NCBI GenBank assembly: GCA_031772625.1
Contig: CM062814.1
Span: 363,479,750-363,543,749, forward strand
Reading direction: 5' to 3'
From: Pinus tabuliformis
Lineage: Eukaryota; Streptophyta; Pinopsida; Pinales; Pinaceae
DNA length: 64,000 nt
Shown: positions 1 through 13,100 of the stretch, in pieces
Numbering within the stretch: position 1 is the first letter of the stretch
Layout: every line of letters begins with the position of its first letter
Position numbers and translations under genes: made by a program
Notes under the pieces: model-generated
The model's input: the letters and a program-made list of their open reading frames with translations, nothing else
Told to the model about the DNA's origin: nothing
The model's database searches: none

Positions 1-240
1 TTAATGATTTCTATTAATTATTTAAATTAATTAATAAATATAATTAGTTATTCTTAATATTTTAATCTATTGTAATAATAGTAATAATAATTAATATTAT
101 TAAAATAAATAGAATTTATTAATATAATGATCATTATTATTACTATTAGACTAATAATTATATTTCTCATTATTTTAATCATTATTATTAAAATAAATTG
201 CGACATAAAAAATAAAAATGGAAAATATAAATAAAAACAA

Positions 241-760
241 AATAGATGTAAGTTCGAGGTGGGAGGTCAGAGGTCTGGCCACATACCACACTAAAGTGAA
301 AGAACAATCTTCTGACCTGACCTCTTAATTCCCTCCTTCCCTCTTAGCCCAAAAATAAAAACAAAATAGATGTTATTCGGAGGTCAGAGGTCGGAGGTCA
401 CGGGTCGGCCCACATATCGCAACAAAATGAAAGTAAAAATCTTCCAAGCCAACCTCCCAACTCGCAACTTCCCTCTTAGCCTGACTAAGTTGCACATCGA
501 GGTCGAGTTATCTGCTAGCATAGAAATCATATCAACACCATTCTGACTTCAGACCACCTGATTTTCCATCGCTATCGAACTTCCACCTAGCCATCTAAAT
601 TGGTGTCGAGCCACAAACCGCAACACAATGGTAGAAAAATATTTCGAGTCGACCTCTCAACCCCTGACTTCCCTCTTAGCCCAACTAAGCTGCGCTTCGA
701 GGTGGCGCTATCCACTGGCATAAACATGATATAAACATCATCTTGACTTTCTGACCACAG
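241..760. repeat. Three diverged direct repeat copies
   Basis: Three copies can be followed by eye, with anchors near 279, 410 and 609. Each carries a CCACA(T/A)A-C-CGCAAC-like start, then a run of purines, then the shared string TTCCCTCTTAGCC. Copies two and three also share a following stretch of about 70 bp (ACTAAG-TGC, TCGAGGT, GCATA). Spacing is unequal (about 130 and 200 bp), so this is an imperfect local duplication and not a regular satellite. No coding sense is visible. Confidence 0.5.
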
Positions 761-840
761 TAGGATGGGACAACATACCCAACTAAAATGAAGTTTGTTG
801 TTCTCCACACCAGACCTGAATTTCACAATAGAAAGAAAAT

Positions 841-895
841 AATTTTTATTTATTTTATTTTATTTTATTTATTATTTATTATTTTTATTTTTTCA
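841..895. repeat. TTTTA-rich simple repeat
   Basis: A low-complexity run of TTTTATT and TTATT units with no interruption by C or G over about 45 bases. It is a simple repeat of the kind scattered through AT-rich plant intergenic DNA. Confidence 0.7.
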
Positions 896-2019
896 ATTTG
901 CATACCAACCATAATGATCTTTCATCTTTATTTATGTTTATTTTAGACAAACTCTGAAATGGCAAGCCATTATGTTTCAAAAAAACATTCCCCCAGCTTC
1001 AAAAATGCAATATCACCTCGATTTCCATACAAAAGTGGTTGAAATGTCTCGTCACTTAAATGAATAATTAAAACTTTTCATGTGAACTTATTTTTGGACT
1101 TCTCGTGGGTTGAAACAAAATTGAGGAACTTTCCTTCTTTCCCCTCTCTATGTTTGACTGTCTTCTCCACATCCTGTTTATAGTGCTTCTATGAAAATTA
1201 TCTCTCGTTAGAAACTATCAATCTCAAATTCACTTCAAGGCTTCTGAATTCTGGTAAACATGCACTACCATACAAAACTACACTGATAGATTTGATATCT
1301 CTCAAAAAAAATTGAAATTTTTTATTCATTTTCAAGCCACAACACGGGAAGGAAAGGTAAATCCACGACGCCAAAGTAGCCTATACAACACATTAAGGAA
1401 TAAACAAAGGGAGCATAAACTATTGAACCAGATCTCTGTAATGTCAACAAAACTCTCATCTCTAACATCACCTTCAAAAGCCAGATGGCAGGTATGATAA
1501 AGTGGGAAGAAATTTATAATTTCTTTAAAAATAAAGGTTAGTTAAATTTGGAAACTTCAACTTGGGACAAAAACACTTAGTTTGAAAAAATTAGAGGTAC
1601 AAAACTGCACAAAGTTGTTGCTAGACCAAGTTTTTTTCCTTAATATGACATGGTTGCATGGGCCATGTGACATCTGGATTTTCCTATTGTACTATATTAC
1701 ACTAACAAAAATGTTATAGCCTCTTGGAATCTGTAAGTGCTTTTTCCAATTTACAAGCATAGTCGTCCTGAAGTTTTCTTGAATGCCTAGTTTCTCAACA
1801 ACATCAACAACACAATATTCAGAAAGTGTGAAGGGAATTGGGACAAAGTTGTCAAACATTGGTTAGCAGAAGCTAGAGAAGGCTATAATCTTAAGGGATC
1901 AAAATAATATGTGGTCGTTGTTTTCAAAAGACCCCTTAGGATCCTCATTAAAATGTTGTCCTGTCTATATGGAGAGAAATACCTTGAGCATTTCAAACTG
2001 CAATGGATGAATTTAATAC

Positions 2020-3660
2020 ACCATCTACTAAATGATTCAAAGCATTTCAATTAGGTTGAAGTTCTTTCTCAAAATTTAACATATGCTATTATGTTTTCCA
2101 TTTTATCTCCTCCAAGATATGATTAGATGTTTTTCATGTTAGCCTATATTACCTATATTATCATTCCTTTTTTTCTATTTCCTCTCGTAAAATGGAATTA
2201 CCTAGTTGACCAGCAATTGCCTATTAAGAATTATGCCCCTATTTTGTGGGAAAGTAACTTAAAATTTCATTTTTATGACATTTGTAATTATGTGATGACC
2301 CCTTTCCATCATATTTGTTTTGGATAAAGTACTCCCAAGGTTAGTGAAGTCCTTAAAGAGGCCTTAGAATAAATAGGAAACTAGTTTGTCGAAGAACTAT
2401 TCTCATATATCAGAGTCTATAGAAGTGAGGTTTGCCCTCACCTTCTTCCTAGATATATACCAGAGGGGATCACTTTAAGAGAGGTAGCCAATCAAATTGC
2501 CTTGAATGGTCAAGCTCATAAATTGAGAAAACTTCAGAAGAAAATATGGCCAAACTCCGCAATTAACTTCGGAAAAGTTTACCTCAAGGACTAAGGACAT
2601 GCATTTAAGGAGGCTGAAGAAATCAACCATGTTTATTTTTATTCATTTCCCCTTCATGAATATTATCCTCCAGGAATCATCTATGATCATTATAAGGTTA
2701 TCATTTACATCAAAACCTACACACACCAACAACCTCCTTTTGATGAAATTTTCAGTAGTATTGATAATTCTCATAAACCTTTTAAAAGAGGAAATTTGTT
2801 GACTAGGGAGGATAGAAGTAGACTATAATAGTTTAGACAATCTCTTTATGAGGACTTCATTAACTAGAAGAGTCGTCATAGACATATTGCAATTGAAGAG
2901 ATCAAATATTTTAAGGGCCTGAAATACAATTTCAATGACATTATTTGAGGCCATGTTTCCTCCTCTCAAAAAATAGAAGAATCCTAACTTGAAAATGTTC
3001 TTGATGTTTTTTTTTAAATTTAGAGATAAGCACGGTAAAAGTAAGCAATCTTAAAGGAAAATAATTAGAGATCGAGATAAAGCAACAGGGTCCAAGGAAC
3101 ATAGAATTCAAAGGTAAAAAAAAAACAAAGATGATAGAAAGAACAAGCAACAGAAAAACATATTTCCTCTGGTGACAATATCACTATTATTGACATCCTA
3201 GATGAAACCACCAAGGCACATACAAACTCAAGAAAATTAATCAGGAACTTCAATATATGCAAATTGATACAGAAAAAAGAAGAGAAAATTATGAGGACCC
3301 CTTTGTCAACATTGACCTCTTTGTCTGGTAGAGAAAAATGGTTTCCTGAGAAGCAAGAACAAAGTACCCTGATATCTATTCCACAGACTTCTCATGACAC
3401 ATCGACGACACAAATTTCTACAAAAATCCATCTGGAGTCTTTTTTAATTAAACATGCCACTGAAGTAGATTTTGTTCGTGAAAGTGTTCCATCCTTGACT
3501 AAGTACTACTTTAATGCGCAAACCAAGTCAGTTTTCAGAAGAATGAAAAAAACAGTGCTTGAAAGTTTTGAAAGTATTTCAAAATTCAATTGGAAGGCAA
3601 CAAGAAATGTTGAGGAAAAATTTTAAGAATCCTCTGAGACTCTAGGATCCTTTGTGAATT
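2020..3660 (+). pseudogene. Unrecognised coding-like fossil
   Basis: The plus strand here reads as a decayed protein-coding region. Stretches of ordinary, non-repetitive amino-acid composition occur in the three frames, and the longest clean piece is 120 codons at 3,264-3,626, rich in Lys, Glu, Ser and Thr. Phrases such as PRYIPEGITLREVANQ and FGKVYLKD look like real protein. I do not recognise the family. It could be part of an old retroelement or an endogenous pararetrovirus, or a decayed host gene. It is broken in many places. No LTRs or target duplications were found around it. The assignment as coding-derived is itself uncertain, because AT-rich DNA can mimic this. Confidence 0.25.
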
Positions 3661-3689
3661 AAAAATAGAACCATGATGGTGAACTTTCC

Positions 3690-5520
3690 ACTGCCTACAA
3701 GAACAACTTGCAAGTATTGAAACTCTACCGCACTAAGATGCTATCATTTTCAACGTAGTTTATTTTGAAGCTCTATATTTCATGGCTTACATTTATATAT
3801 ATTTTTCGAACATCACTTGTATTTTTGGCATATGGTACACTTTCTTTTCTGGTTGAAAGCAATTTTCTATTTTTGCCTATGATTGCACATCTATTTGAAA
3901 CTCAAGTTTTGTATTGAAACTACAACGCACTAAAATTATATAGTTTTAGTCATAGTTTATTTTAAGGCTTTTTATTTTATGCTTTACATGTATATATAAT
4001 TTTTGAACATCAGTTATATTTCCCAAGAAATTTTTAAAGTAATTTTTTTCCAAAAAAAAACTCCCAGTTGAATGCATATTGACCTATCAGATTGATTCCC
4101 TGCCATCTATTTCATTTTTCAAATGGATGTATATGCTACTCAATTCTTACTTTATTCATGTCTATCTATGGATGAATATTTCCACATTCTCTTGAACACT
4201 CCTTAGGATATTTCACACTATTTCTTTCCCTCTGTCAAAGCAAATGTGGTTAGTTTCTACTTTGTTCTTTCATATCTCTTTTCCACTAAACTGTGATATT
4301 GTAACTATACTACACTAAATTTCTCATGGTTTCAAGACACTTTGTTTTCAGGTTTTGTTATTACTTCCATTGCATGCAAACATATTAATTCAACAATACA
4401 TGTTTTCCAATAAAAAAATCTAACAAAATGCTTTCTGCAACACAAAAGTTAGAGTTGAATGTGTTTTGATTTATAACATTCATTTCTTATCATCAATCTA
4501 ATTTCATAATGCATGTATTTTCTACCCAACTCTTAAATTTGTCCATGAAGTGTCTGGCTGAATATAATGATATTCTCTTAAACACTTGTCAGCATATGTT
4601 ACAGTTTTTTTTTCCCTTTCAAAGGAAGTTTTTATATGTTCTCTAATTCCATATCTATTTCATAATGAAGCATCTTACTCAAACTAAGGTGTCGATAATC
4701 ACTCTCATTTTGAATGCAAATTCGTTTCATGCATTTTATTTATGGACGTACATCCAAATATCTTTTCTGAACAAGGTTTGTATTTCGACATGAATTTTTC
4801 AAGTTCAAACTTTATGAGGAACAAAAATCTAACTTGAATGCTGACTCAGCCACCAGATTGATTAGCTTTCATGAATTTTATCTCTTAACCAACATATCTT
4901 GTACTAAATTTTTAACTTTAGTGATGTATATATGTTCATGCATAAAAGGATATTATGTTAGAAACTGCCCAACATATCTTGGTGACTACTTCTTTCTGAC
5001 AAAGAAATTTGTTAACTGTTCAATAATTGTATATGTATTTCATAGTGAACCTTGTTATTCAAAAATAAAGTAGACTTAATCGTTCATGTTTAATTATATC
5101 TTCTTTTCAACTAACTTTTTTCTGCCACCACATGTAAATATTTTCTTGAAACAACATCTTTTATTTCTCAATCGATTGTTGCAGTGAAAGATTTTGTGAA
5201 ACAGAACAATGATATGAATGTCTATTTAGCTATCACGCAGATTTCTTGTCTTCAGCTTATTTTGTTGGTGCATGTATTGCCTACTCATTTGTTGACTTTA
5301 TACATGTCTAACTCTGCATGTATACAATGATATCCTATTCAACAATTGTTACCATATCTTCCACTTTCTTTTCTCTGTCAAAGCACATTATTATGTGTTG
5401 TGTGATTACAATTTTTTTTTACTATGAACTTTGACATTCAAAGGACAATGCACCTAGTTGTTCAGCTTCTCAACAAAATTTGTTTCCAAGTAATGTACTT
5501 TATGGTGATACATGTAATAA
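3690..5520. repeat. Diverged tandem array, period about 380 bp
   Basis: A recurring block can be followed through this region. The anchor (G/C)TTGAATG or its variant occurs near 4,067, 4,454, 4,833 and 5,213 (steps 387, 379, 380). A second anchor, TCTGTCAAAG or a close variant, occurs near 3,846, 4,231, 4,616, 4,995 and 5,374 (steps 385, 385, 379, 379). Between the anchors other phrases also recur in order, for example a motif around ATATT-(C/T)TCTT-AACA and CATATCT. Copies are strongly diverged, so the array is old. No long open frame survives across units. Period and copy number (four to five) are read by eye. Confidence 0.65.
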
Positions 5521-5528
5521 TATCTATA

Positions 5529-5530
<2 letters not shown>

Positions 5531-5573
<43 letters not shown>
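5531..5573. repeat. (TA)n microsatellite
   Basis: An uninterrupted run of about 21 TA dinucleotides, preceded by TATATC variants. It ends exactly where the 380-bp tandem array also fades out. Confidence 0.95.
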
Positions 5574-5576
<3 letters not shown>

Positions 5577-8500
5577 CAGAATATTGTATTTAAACAAAAA
5601 TAAATTTGTTATAAAGTTATTGTATTTAACCATTCCTCTTTATTCCTAAGTGTGACATATGCACTATTTTTCATTTTAAAAAATTTTCAAAAATCAAAAG
5701 GTGGTGAAATCCGCAAAACATCCAAAAATTTCACTCTTCATATAGTTTTAAATGTCAAACCCTCCCTCTTTGTATATCATATATCAACAATGGCTCTTTG
5801 CAAATTCGTCCCTTGATATTTGTGTATACTAAACTCCCACGCCTTTTTTAAAGGTGTTATGTGGAATTTGCAATTACAGAAAAAAGTAAATTCCCTAGAC
5901 CTAATGGACTGTTCTAGAAAAATAGAACACAAAGAACATGTATTTTTCCTTAGATAAGTTAAAAAATGGAATGATTCCTAGCTAGAATTCATAGCAAGAT
6001 TTCCTTTCCTCCTCGCTTGTAAGCTCCAATTGTAGCTCCAAGTGCTATAATTAGAACCTGCACACTTGAATAAAATAAGAAAAGGGTCCACAACAACCAA
6101 GTAGCATAATATAACATCCATATTAAATGAATCAACAAGGCATTAAAATATATGAGTGATAACATAACACGATAAATATAGGAAAGGAAGAAACTCTTTG
6201 TATCAATAGATTAAAGAGAAAGTTTACAACCATAGATAGTAGTTGATCTTATAGAAGTCTTCCCAAGTTGACTTGTCCTTCCTTGTCACAAATCACACCT
6301 CAATGTCAAACTTAATGCATGAAGATAAGGATTCCTTTAGGTTTAGGGTAGCAGGATAGGGGTGCTATCAATCTCCAAAATCCAACCTTGATGCTATGGA
6401 TGGCAGCGAATTTATAGTAGAGGGATGGTAGTTTAGGATTACCATAATGGGCTTAAGATCCACATATGATGAGAGGATGAGATCAGGGGATAAGAGGGGA
6501 AGTCTGTGATATAGGATTATATAGGATTCATGTTTCTTATCCATGTTAAATAGTTAAAACAACCCTTGGAAGCTTCTGGAAGAGGAAGATTTAGAACTAT
6601 TTTTAATTTTCTCGAATTTGTAGAATCAGAGCGCCTACAAAAGGGAGCAACACGTGCTGACCAGTGTTGGTGCAGAAGGGAGCAACCAATGTTGAATGTA
6701 TATGACTAAATGGACAGAGTGCGCTCAAGCTAAAAACATTAATTTTGACCCATTAATCCCATAAACACATATTTTTTGGATAGGTCATGCTCAGGTATTT
6801 GTGAAGGGATGATGACAATGTGTTGATGGATGTTGATTTATCTGGTTTATAGACGTATTGACCATATGCGACAAAATGGCCCATAACAAATTTCCCCCCT
6901 AAAGTAAAAGTTTTGAAATGACAATTGATGACTAAAGTGCTTTGCATTGTGACACGTTCAGATCAAGAACTGGTTGAGATCATCATCTGTTACAATACAT
7001 TCTTATCATGATAACTTTTCTAAGGGAGGAATACTCATAATAAACACATAAACTAACATTACATGTACAATGATTATGAAGTTGTCTCCACTGATGATAG
7101 AGAGTGGACCCATGCCTAGATGACTATCTGTATGATCATAGCCATCATACTCTGCAATATTGTATTAATCCTGAAATCACAGCTCAGATGGATGAAACTA
7201 GATCCAACATCTTCTATCTTGTTCACTCGATCCTCTGATGTATGAGTCTAACCATGTGAATAAATGAGATGAAATCTAACATGGTATAAACCATATGATT
7301 ACTAGCCAATGATGTAAGTCATTAATAGATGTAAGAGAAACCACCAATGATGTTAATGGTTTTCAAGGTACTGCAGTACAATCCATATCGTGTGAATAAA
7401 TGAGTTGAAGTCGAACAACACACAAAATCTTTTGGTCAAAGGCCAATGATGAAAACCTTTCACAAGAGTGAGGAAACTTGTCATTGATATATGAAAGATA
7501 AAAGGTGTGGAAGGGAGTTTATAAGTCAACTTGTTGGATAATGAGTTGATGTCAAAAAGAAGCAACCAATCGTAGGAGGGCCTTGATGTATCCCTCATCA
7601 ATGACATAAAACATGTATCAAGACTTGAGATAGAATGATGTTGATGTGCAACTGATTTTGGAATGATAGACATCAAGGAGGGATTAAGAGTATTGTTGTA
7701 GATATCAACTGAAGGAATTCTCTTGAACATATCAGTGACACTGAATGGAGTTGGTAGCATTCACCCAAAATCGAATACAAAGGTTTTTTATATGGTCTGA
7801 TGAACCAAAAATACAAGAATATTTCCCAACCGAGCAATCATAGAGATGAAGTGAAAGAGTGTCATGTTTAAGAGACGCTCATTTCCATTAATAGGTCAAG
7901 TAACCTATTTTAACAATTCCCCCAACCAGGGAAAATTTTAAGAACCCCCCCTAAATTTACATGTATAATAAATGGGCGAATCTCCATGGTATATAGGAAA
8001 AATGGAAGGCGATTTTATCAATAATATGATATGTATATATAATTTTTTGGCGAATCCCTCACCAGGCATGGCAAATATTTTACTCAATTATAAAATCTTG
8101 TGTTTATTGAATACACAAATGAAATCATTGCATTTCTTTAAAATATTTTTTGTAATCAAAATTACTGAAATTACATATCGATAACCTAGTAGGTGTACGA
8201 TAAAATTCACCCGTGCCATTCATAGAAAGCATGAGAAAAAACCTAATACTATATATAAAACCAAGAAAAATTCAAATTCATCACTTCTAGGGACCTCGTA
8301 ACCACCCTGCCAATACACAAGTATGTTCCTGTTTGCAATTAGAAAAATTACCCAAATTACAATCTGTTTACTCCAGCATATGTTGGAAAGTTATAGAAGG
8401 ATGACTAGTGCAATCAATCCATTCCTTTTAGCCCTAGATTTGTTTCAGTTTAAAATAGAAGTATACAAATATACTTGTCCAATGTTTATCGTTTAACCAT

Positions 8501-8635
8501 TCACCTTAAGATGTTTTTACAATATAATTTCCTAAGTCTATTTAATATCTTCGTTATCATAAAAACCAACCTATATCCATCTTAACTCCACATCTACCAC
8601 TCTTAGGGGGATGAAATCTATTTATCCCTCTGAGC
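5574..8635. other. Non-coding stretch, no element ends recognised
   Basis: No frame here has a recognisable domain. The longest (135 codons on the minus strand at 7,353-7,760) has biased composition, no family resemblance and no neighbours to support it. The block around 6,360-6,520 is less AT-rich, and its minus strand contains CTATAAATTC, which resembles a TATA box; this may be the promoter part of an unrecognised LTR, but I could not find a partner copy. A pyrimidine/purine-rich patch with CCCCCAACC and CCCCCCCTAAA lies at about 7,915-7,955. Confidence 0.5.
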
Positions 8636-9090
8636 ACTTGGTAGACCCAGAATTAAGATGGATCTAAGATGATCGAATTTCCCCTTTAAATAGTCTATGC
8701 TCACATGAATACCATGGTATTACCATGGGTCAATACCATGGGTTATCATAAACCTGGAGCTTAAAAATTACTATTAGTAATTTATAAAAATTAATAAAAT
8801 TAATAGTTGATTTTTATTTTATTTTTTATTTTAACCAAGCTAAAATGTTTAACATACATTAAATTACAACATCCATTTTTACTCGTGATTGGATCAAATA
8901 TTTTTTCACTCTATGCTAGTTTTCATATCACGATATTTGATACCTCTCAGGGGTTAGTAGATCCAGAGTAAATATGGATCTATGTTGGTTTAATTCCCCC
9001 ATTTAAATAGGTTACATTCCAGGTGAATACCATGGGTCAATACCATGTGCCATTTTGGTGAATACCACAGGTCAATACCATGTGCCATTT
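8636..9090. repeat. Diverged duplication with ATACCATGG motifs
   Basis: Two blocks about 310 bp apart (about 8,636-8,745 and 8,950-9,085) share, in the same order, TAGA(C/T)CCAGA, ATGGATCTA, CCC(C/A)TTTAAATAG and one or more copies of ATACCATGGGTCAATACCATG. The first contains AATACCATGGTATT (8,708-8,721), a perfect 14-bp palindrome. The repeated ATACCATG phrase occurs about seven times in the interval. No coding sense is visible. Confidence 0.5.
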
Positions 9091-9540
9091 TTATTTTTAT
9101 TAATACTAATATTAGGGTTAATAATGTTTTTTTGCATGGTATTAATAAAATTCTAGTCCATGGTATTTGTACCATAGTATTTTGGCCATAGGTTTCACCT
9201 AAATTTAACCCATTTTTTGAGTGTTTGTAAATATAAGGTGACTTATGGAGTAAATATAAAAAAATGTTTTATTTGTTTACCATACCTCTCATTTATTTAT
9301 ATTTTTATTAATTTACCATACCTCTTTTACAAATATGGTATTTGGCCCATAGGATTCACTTAAATAAAACCTCTTTTTTGAGCCTTCATAAATAGAATGA
9401 GGGTTATGGACTAAATATAAAAAGAGGTTTTATTTATTTACCATGCATCTAGTTTATTTATATTTTTATTTATTTACCATACCTTTTGAGTAAGTATAAA
9501 AATACATTTTATTTATTTATCATACCGCCACTTTACTTAT

Positions 9541-9624
9541 ATTTTTATTTGTTTACACCCTTGCATGTATATAACGTGACTTATTTTTATTTGTTTACAC
9601 CCTTGCATGTATATAACGTGACTT
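9541..9624. repeat. 42-bp perfect tandem duplication
   Basis: Two copies of a 42-bp unit (9,541-9,582 and 9,583-9,624), starting ATTTTTATTTGTTTACACCC and ending ATATAACGTGACTT, read as identical. The lack of any difference suggests a recent slippage or repair event beside the LINE target. Confidence 0.85.
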
Positions 9625-9715
9625 ATGGAGTAAATATAAAAAATGTTTTATTTATTTACCATACCTCTCATTTATTTATATTTTTATTAATTTACCATAC
9701 CTCTTTTGTAAATAT

Positions 9716-9730
9716 GGTATTTGGGCCTTT
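9716..9730. repeat. Left target-site duplication of the L1
   Basis: GGTATTTGGGCCTTT, identical to 16,707-16,721. Its last T residues merge with the LINE's terminal T run (the A-tail read on the other strand), so the true duplication is 13 to 15 bp. Confidence 0.9.
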
Positions 9731-10146
9731 TTTTTCCAGGGAAAAAAGCTTAACTTTTTATTAAGAGACCATAAAAAGTTTTGTACAATATGTTCAAGAG
9801 CCTAGCTGTCAGCACAAACGTATACTTACTGCTCAACCCTCAGGGAGCTGTACTGCTGTTAAACAACCATATAAAGGCTTCCTCACGGGAGGATGTAAAG
9901 ACGAAAGTTCAATATCATTACATGAAGATACCTGGGGCCTCCTTCGACAAAGGAAAACCGACCCCAACCAAACCAGAAAGAAAGTCTGTAACCGATAGTA
10001 AATATAACAAAAAATATATAGAGTCTGTAAACTGTATTCTAAGAGCCGGATATGAAGACTAGAGTGAGATAATATATACAAAAAACCAAAACTGTAGTAG
10101 AAACTCTGATTAATTAGCTTTCAAAAACGGAAAAGAACTGCTGTGG
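9731..10146 (-). other. L1 3' UTR and short A-tail
   Basis: The 416 bases after the ORF2 stop contain no frame of note. The end nearest the left target duplication is a run of eight T on the plus strand (9,728-9,735), that is, a short A-tail in the element's sense. The first few of those bases are shared with the duplication. Confidence 0.8.
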
Positions 10147-13100
10147 TCAAAAATGCTGAGCATAAGGAGGCTGATCTGATCTGTTAGACTGCCCCTCTCT
10201 GGTCTCTTCTATCGCCCAGCTGCCCGGATCCTGTTGAAGACCAGCCTTAGATAGCTGGTCTGCTTCTTCATTCCTGTCCCTGTAGATATGACATATAGTA
10301 AACCTGTTAAAAAGTGACTTCAAATAAAAAATTTCTTCAAGAATTGTCTTCAAAGTCTGATTTTGACAAGTAGCAGATTCATTGACCCAGTTTATGACGT
10401 TGAGTGAATCCCCAAAAATCTGTACAGAATTGATATTTCGGTGATGAAGCCAACATAAAAGGTAACGTAGGGCCGATAGTTCGGCATAGTTGTTTGTTCC
10501 ATAACCCAACCCAACAGAAGCTTTTAAAGAATGTTCCGGAGTTATGTGAATGCACAAGCCTGCGCCAGCCCTGTTGTTTTGTGATGCCCCATCAAAAAAG
10601 CCACAGGGAATGCCCTCCTGTATGGTGATATGACTTTGTTTTTTGTTGGTTTTTTTTTCTTCAGGTGGTGGCAAGGCAGAATATATAGCAGTGATATTAG
10701 TAGCAATTACAGAAGAGGGTGTATCCTTATCTTGGAATAAGCTTTTGTTTCTAGCAAGCCATACACCCCAACAGAAAATAAGGGGTAAGTTCCTCAAATT
10801 CCCTTCCGGATAGGTCTGCCACCATTTCCTCCAAGTATTCTCCATATGATCTTGCCCCCACTGTGCTTTAAACTTGAGAAAGTCAGTGACCTCCCCCCAG
10901 ATCTTCCTAGTGAAGGCACAATAGATAAAAATATGATTGATGGTTTCCTCGTCTGATTTACACAAAGGGCATCTACCTGGACCCGCTAAAAACCTTTTCT
11001 GCAAGGTATCCCAAGTAGGAACCTTCCTTTTTAAAATGCACCATAGAAAAAGTCTGGACTTGGCAGGGCATTTGAGTTTCCAGATATCTTTGGCCCACCA
11101 TTCCGGATCTCCCCAGCCTTTCTTACCCATTAGAAAAGAATAGCCCTCTTTTGGAGAATAAACCCCAGAATTGCTTTGAGCCCACATCAGGCAATCAGGT
11201 TCCTCTTTGATCCTGACATTGGATCGCTGTAGTTCTTTGATGTAACCCTCCCATTCGCGCTTCCATCTTACATTGAGCCCTAATTCTTCATCATCCTTCC
11301 AAGCTTGTCCCCAGATAGTAGACTGTCCTACTCTTTCCACCTGATTTAAAGATATAATACCTTTAGAGTCAAGGTGTCGAAGAAAGCCTGGGGATAATGC
11401 AAAAGCTTCATTGCATCCAACCCAAGGATCTCTACCAATCCGGATCTGTCTACCATCTCCCACCTTCCAGGCTAATCCTTGCTCTATCACGAAGAATGCG
11501 TCCATCGTGGCCTTCCAAATAGCTGAAGAATTTTTAACCTTCTTATTTTGACACCTGATCCATTCTTCCAACGGCATTGGGTCTATATACTTCCTTTTCA
11601 CTACTCTTGTCCACAGGTTTTCCATGGTTATTAGTCTCCATCCAGATTTTGCTGCTAAAGAATTGCTGAAATCGGGGAGTCTTTTTATCCCCCACCCTCC
11701 CCATTCTTTTGGTTTTGCCACTTTATCCCATGCCACCCATGGTAATCCCGCAGTATCCTTTGTTCCCGCCCATAGAAATCTGCAGCATACCCTTCTGATT
11801 TTTTCCATGACTCCCTTTGGAATCCAGGTTAGGGCAGCCCAATACACTGGGATGGCTAATAGGACTGATTTAATAAGAGTCAACCTACCAGCTCTGGACA
11901 GCCATCTGAAACTCCAATGTGATATTCTGGCTTCAATCTTTGCAATGAGCCAATTCCAATCTTCTTTTTTATATGCAACAGGCTTTAACCAGAAACCCAG
12001 ATATTTGAAGGGAACTTCCATAGATTGACTGGGGAAAGGAAAGAGATCAGCCATTTGATTTCTTTCCCTTCTATCAAAATCTGCCATACAAGCTTGTGAC
12101 TTCCCAGAATTAATCTGCATTCCAGTTGCTTTTAGAAACAGATCAAAGATGCATTTTAGCTCCTTTAGTTCACAGCTATTACCATTGGTGAAAATTAAGA
12201 TATCATCAACGAAAAGAAGGTGAGTGATAAAGAGATTGATTGCTACCTCGATACCTTTTACCTTTTCCTCCCTCCTGGCTTTGTGAATCAGTCTGCTGAG
12301 CCCTTCTGCCACAAGGAGGAACAAGAGAGGAGATAATGGACAGCCTTGTCTGAGGCCTCTCTGGCTGTTAAAGAAAGAGGAGGCTGCACCATTAACCAGA
12401 ACAGCAAAGCTGACATTTGTGATGCACCCCATGATCCAACTGACAAAGGGGTAGCTGAAGCCCACATGTGTTAGCAGCATCCTTAGATAAAGCCAGCTAA
12501 TCCTGTCATATGCTTTGGATAGGTCGATTTTGAGAACAGCTCCCTTCTTTTTCTTCGATTGTACACTGTGAATAACCTCCTGGGCTACTCCTATAGCTTC
12601 GTGGATCTGTCTACCATCCAGAAACCCAAACTGTTCCATAGATATATTTCTTGAGAGGATTGGTGCAATTCTGAGAGCAATAACCTTTGAAATAATCTTG
12701 TAGATGCAGTTACATAGAGAAATTGGTCTAAAGTCTTCAAAACTTTCCGGTTCAGCCTTCTTAGGAATAAGAGCAATAAAAGTTGAATTAAAAGGTCTAT
12801 AGACAGACCCTTTCAGCCTAGATTCATTTACCACTTCAGTTATCTCAGCTCCAATTTGTTCAAAAAAGTGTAGAAACAGTTCTATTGTCCAGCCATCAGG
12901 GCCTGGGCTTTTATCTTTTCCCATTAGCTTCATAGCTGTTTCGATCTCCTCCTTGGTAACCGGATTGGTAAGGTCTTCTGCTTCATCTTCCTCTATGAAT
13001 CTAGGAAAGCTTTGTACAGTACTAAAGACTTCTGCAATAGTTGCCACTCCCTGATCTGCAAAAATGTTTTGAAAATGTCTTTTTCCCAAGCCTGAAAGCT

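Larger units (their letters stand above)
1..2019. other. Gene-free AT-rich flank
   Basis: No reading frame in this stretch shows a recognisable domain, and all are short. The first 230 bases are almost pure A/T. A less AT-rich block of diverged repeats follows (about 241-760), then a T/A-rich simple repeat near 841-895. The rest is ordinary AT-rich intergenic sequence in which I see no promoter, RNA gene or element end that I could defend. Confidence 0.6.
9241..9730. repeat. AT-rich repeat, two near-identical copies
   Basis: A block beginning ACTTATGGAGTAAATATAAA and ending near AAATATGGTATTTGG occurs at 9,241 and again at 9,621, with only a few differences over about 110 bp. In the first copy the sequence runs on into GGCCCATA-GATTCACTTAAATAAAACC. 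In the second copy the same continuation lies 7 kb away at 16,722, because the L1 LINE inserted there. The first copy thus serves as the empty-site version of the insertion point. Confidence 0.75.

Noticed and set aside
7353-7760. 135-codon open frame on the minus strand
   Set aside because: Biased composition, no recognisable domain, no promoter or neighbour that supports it.
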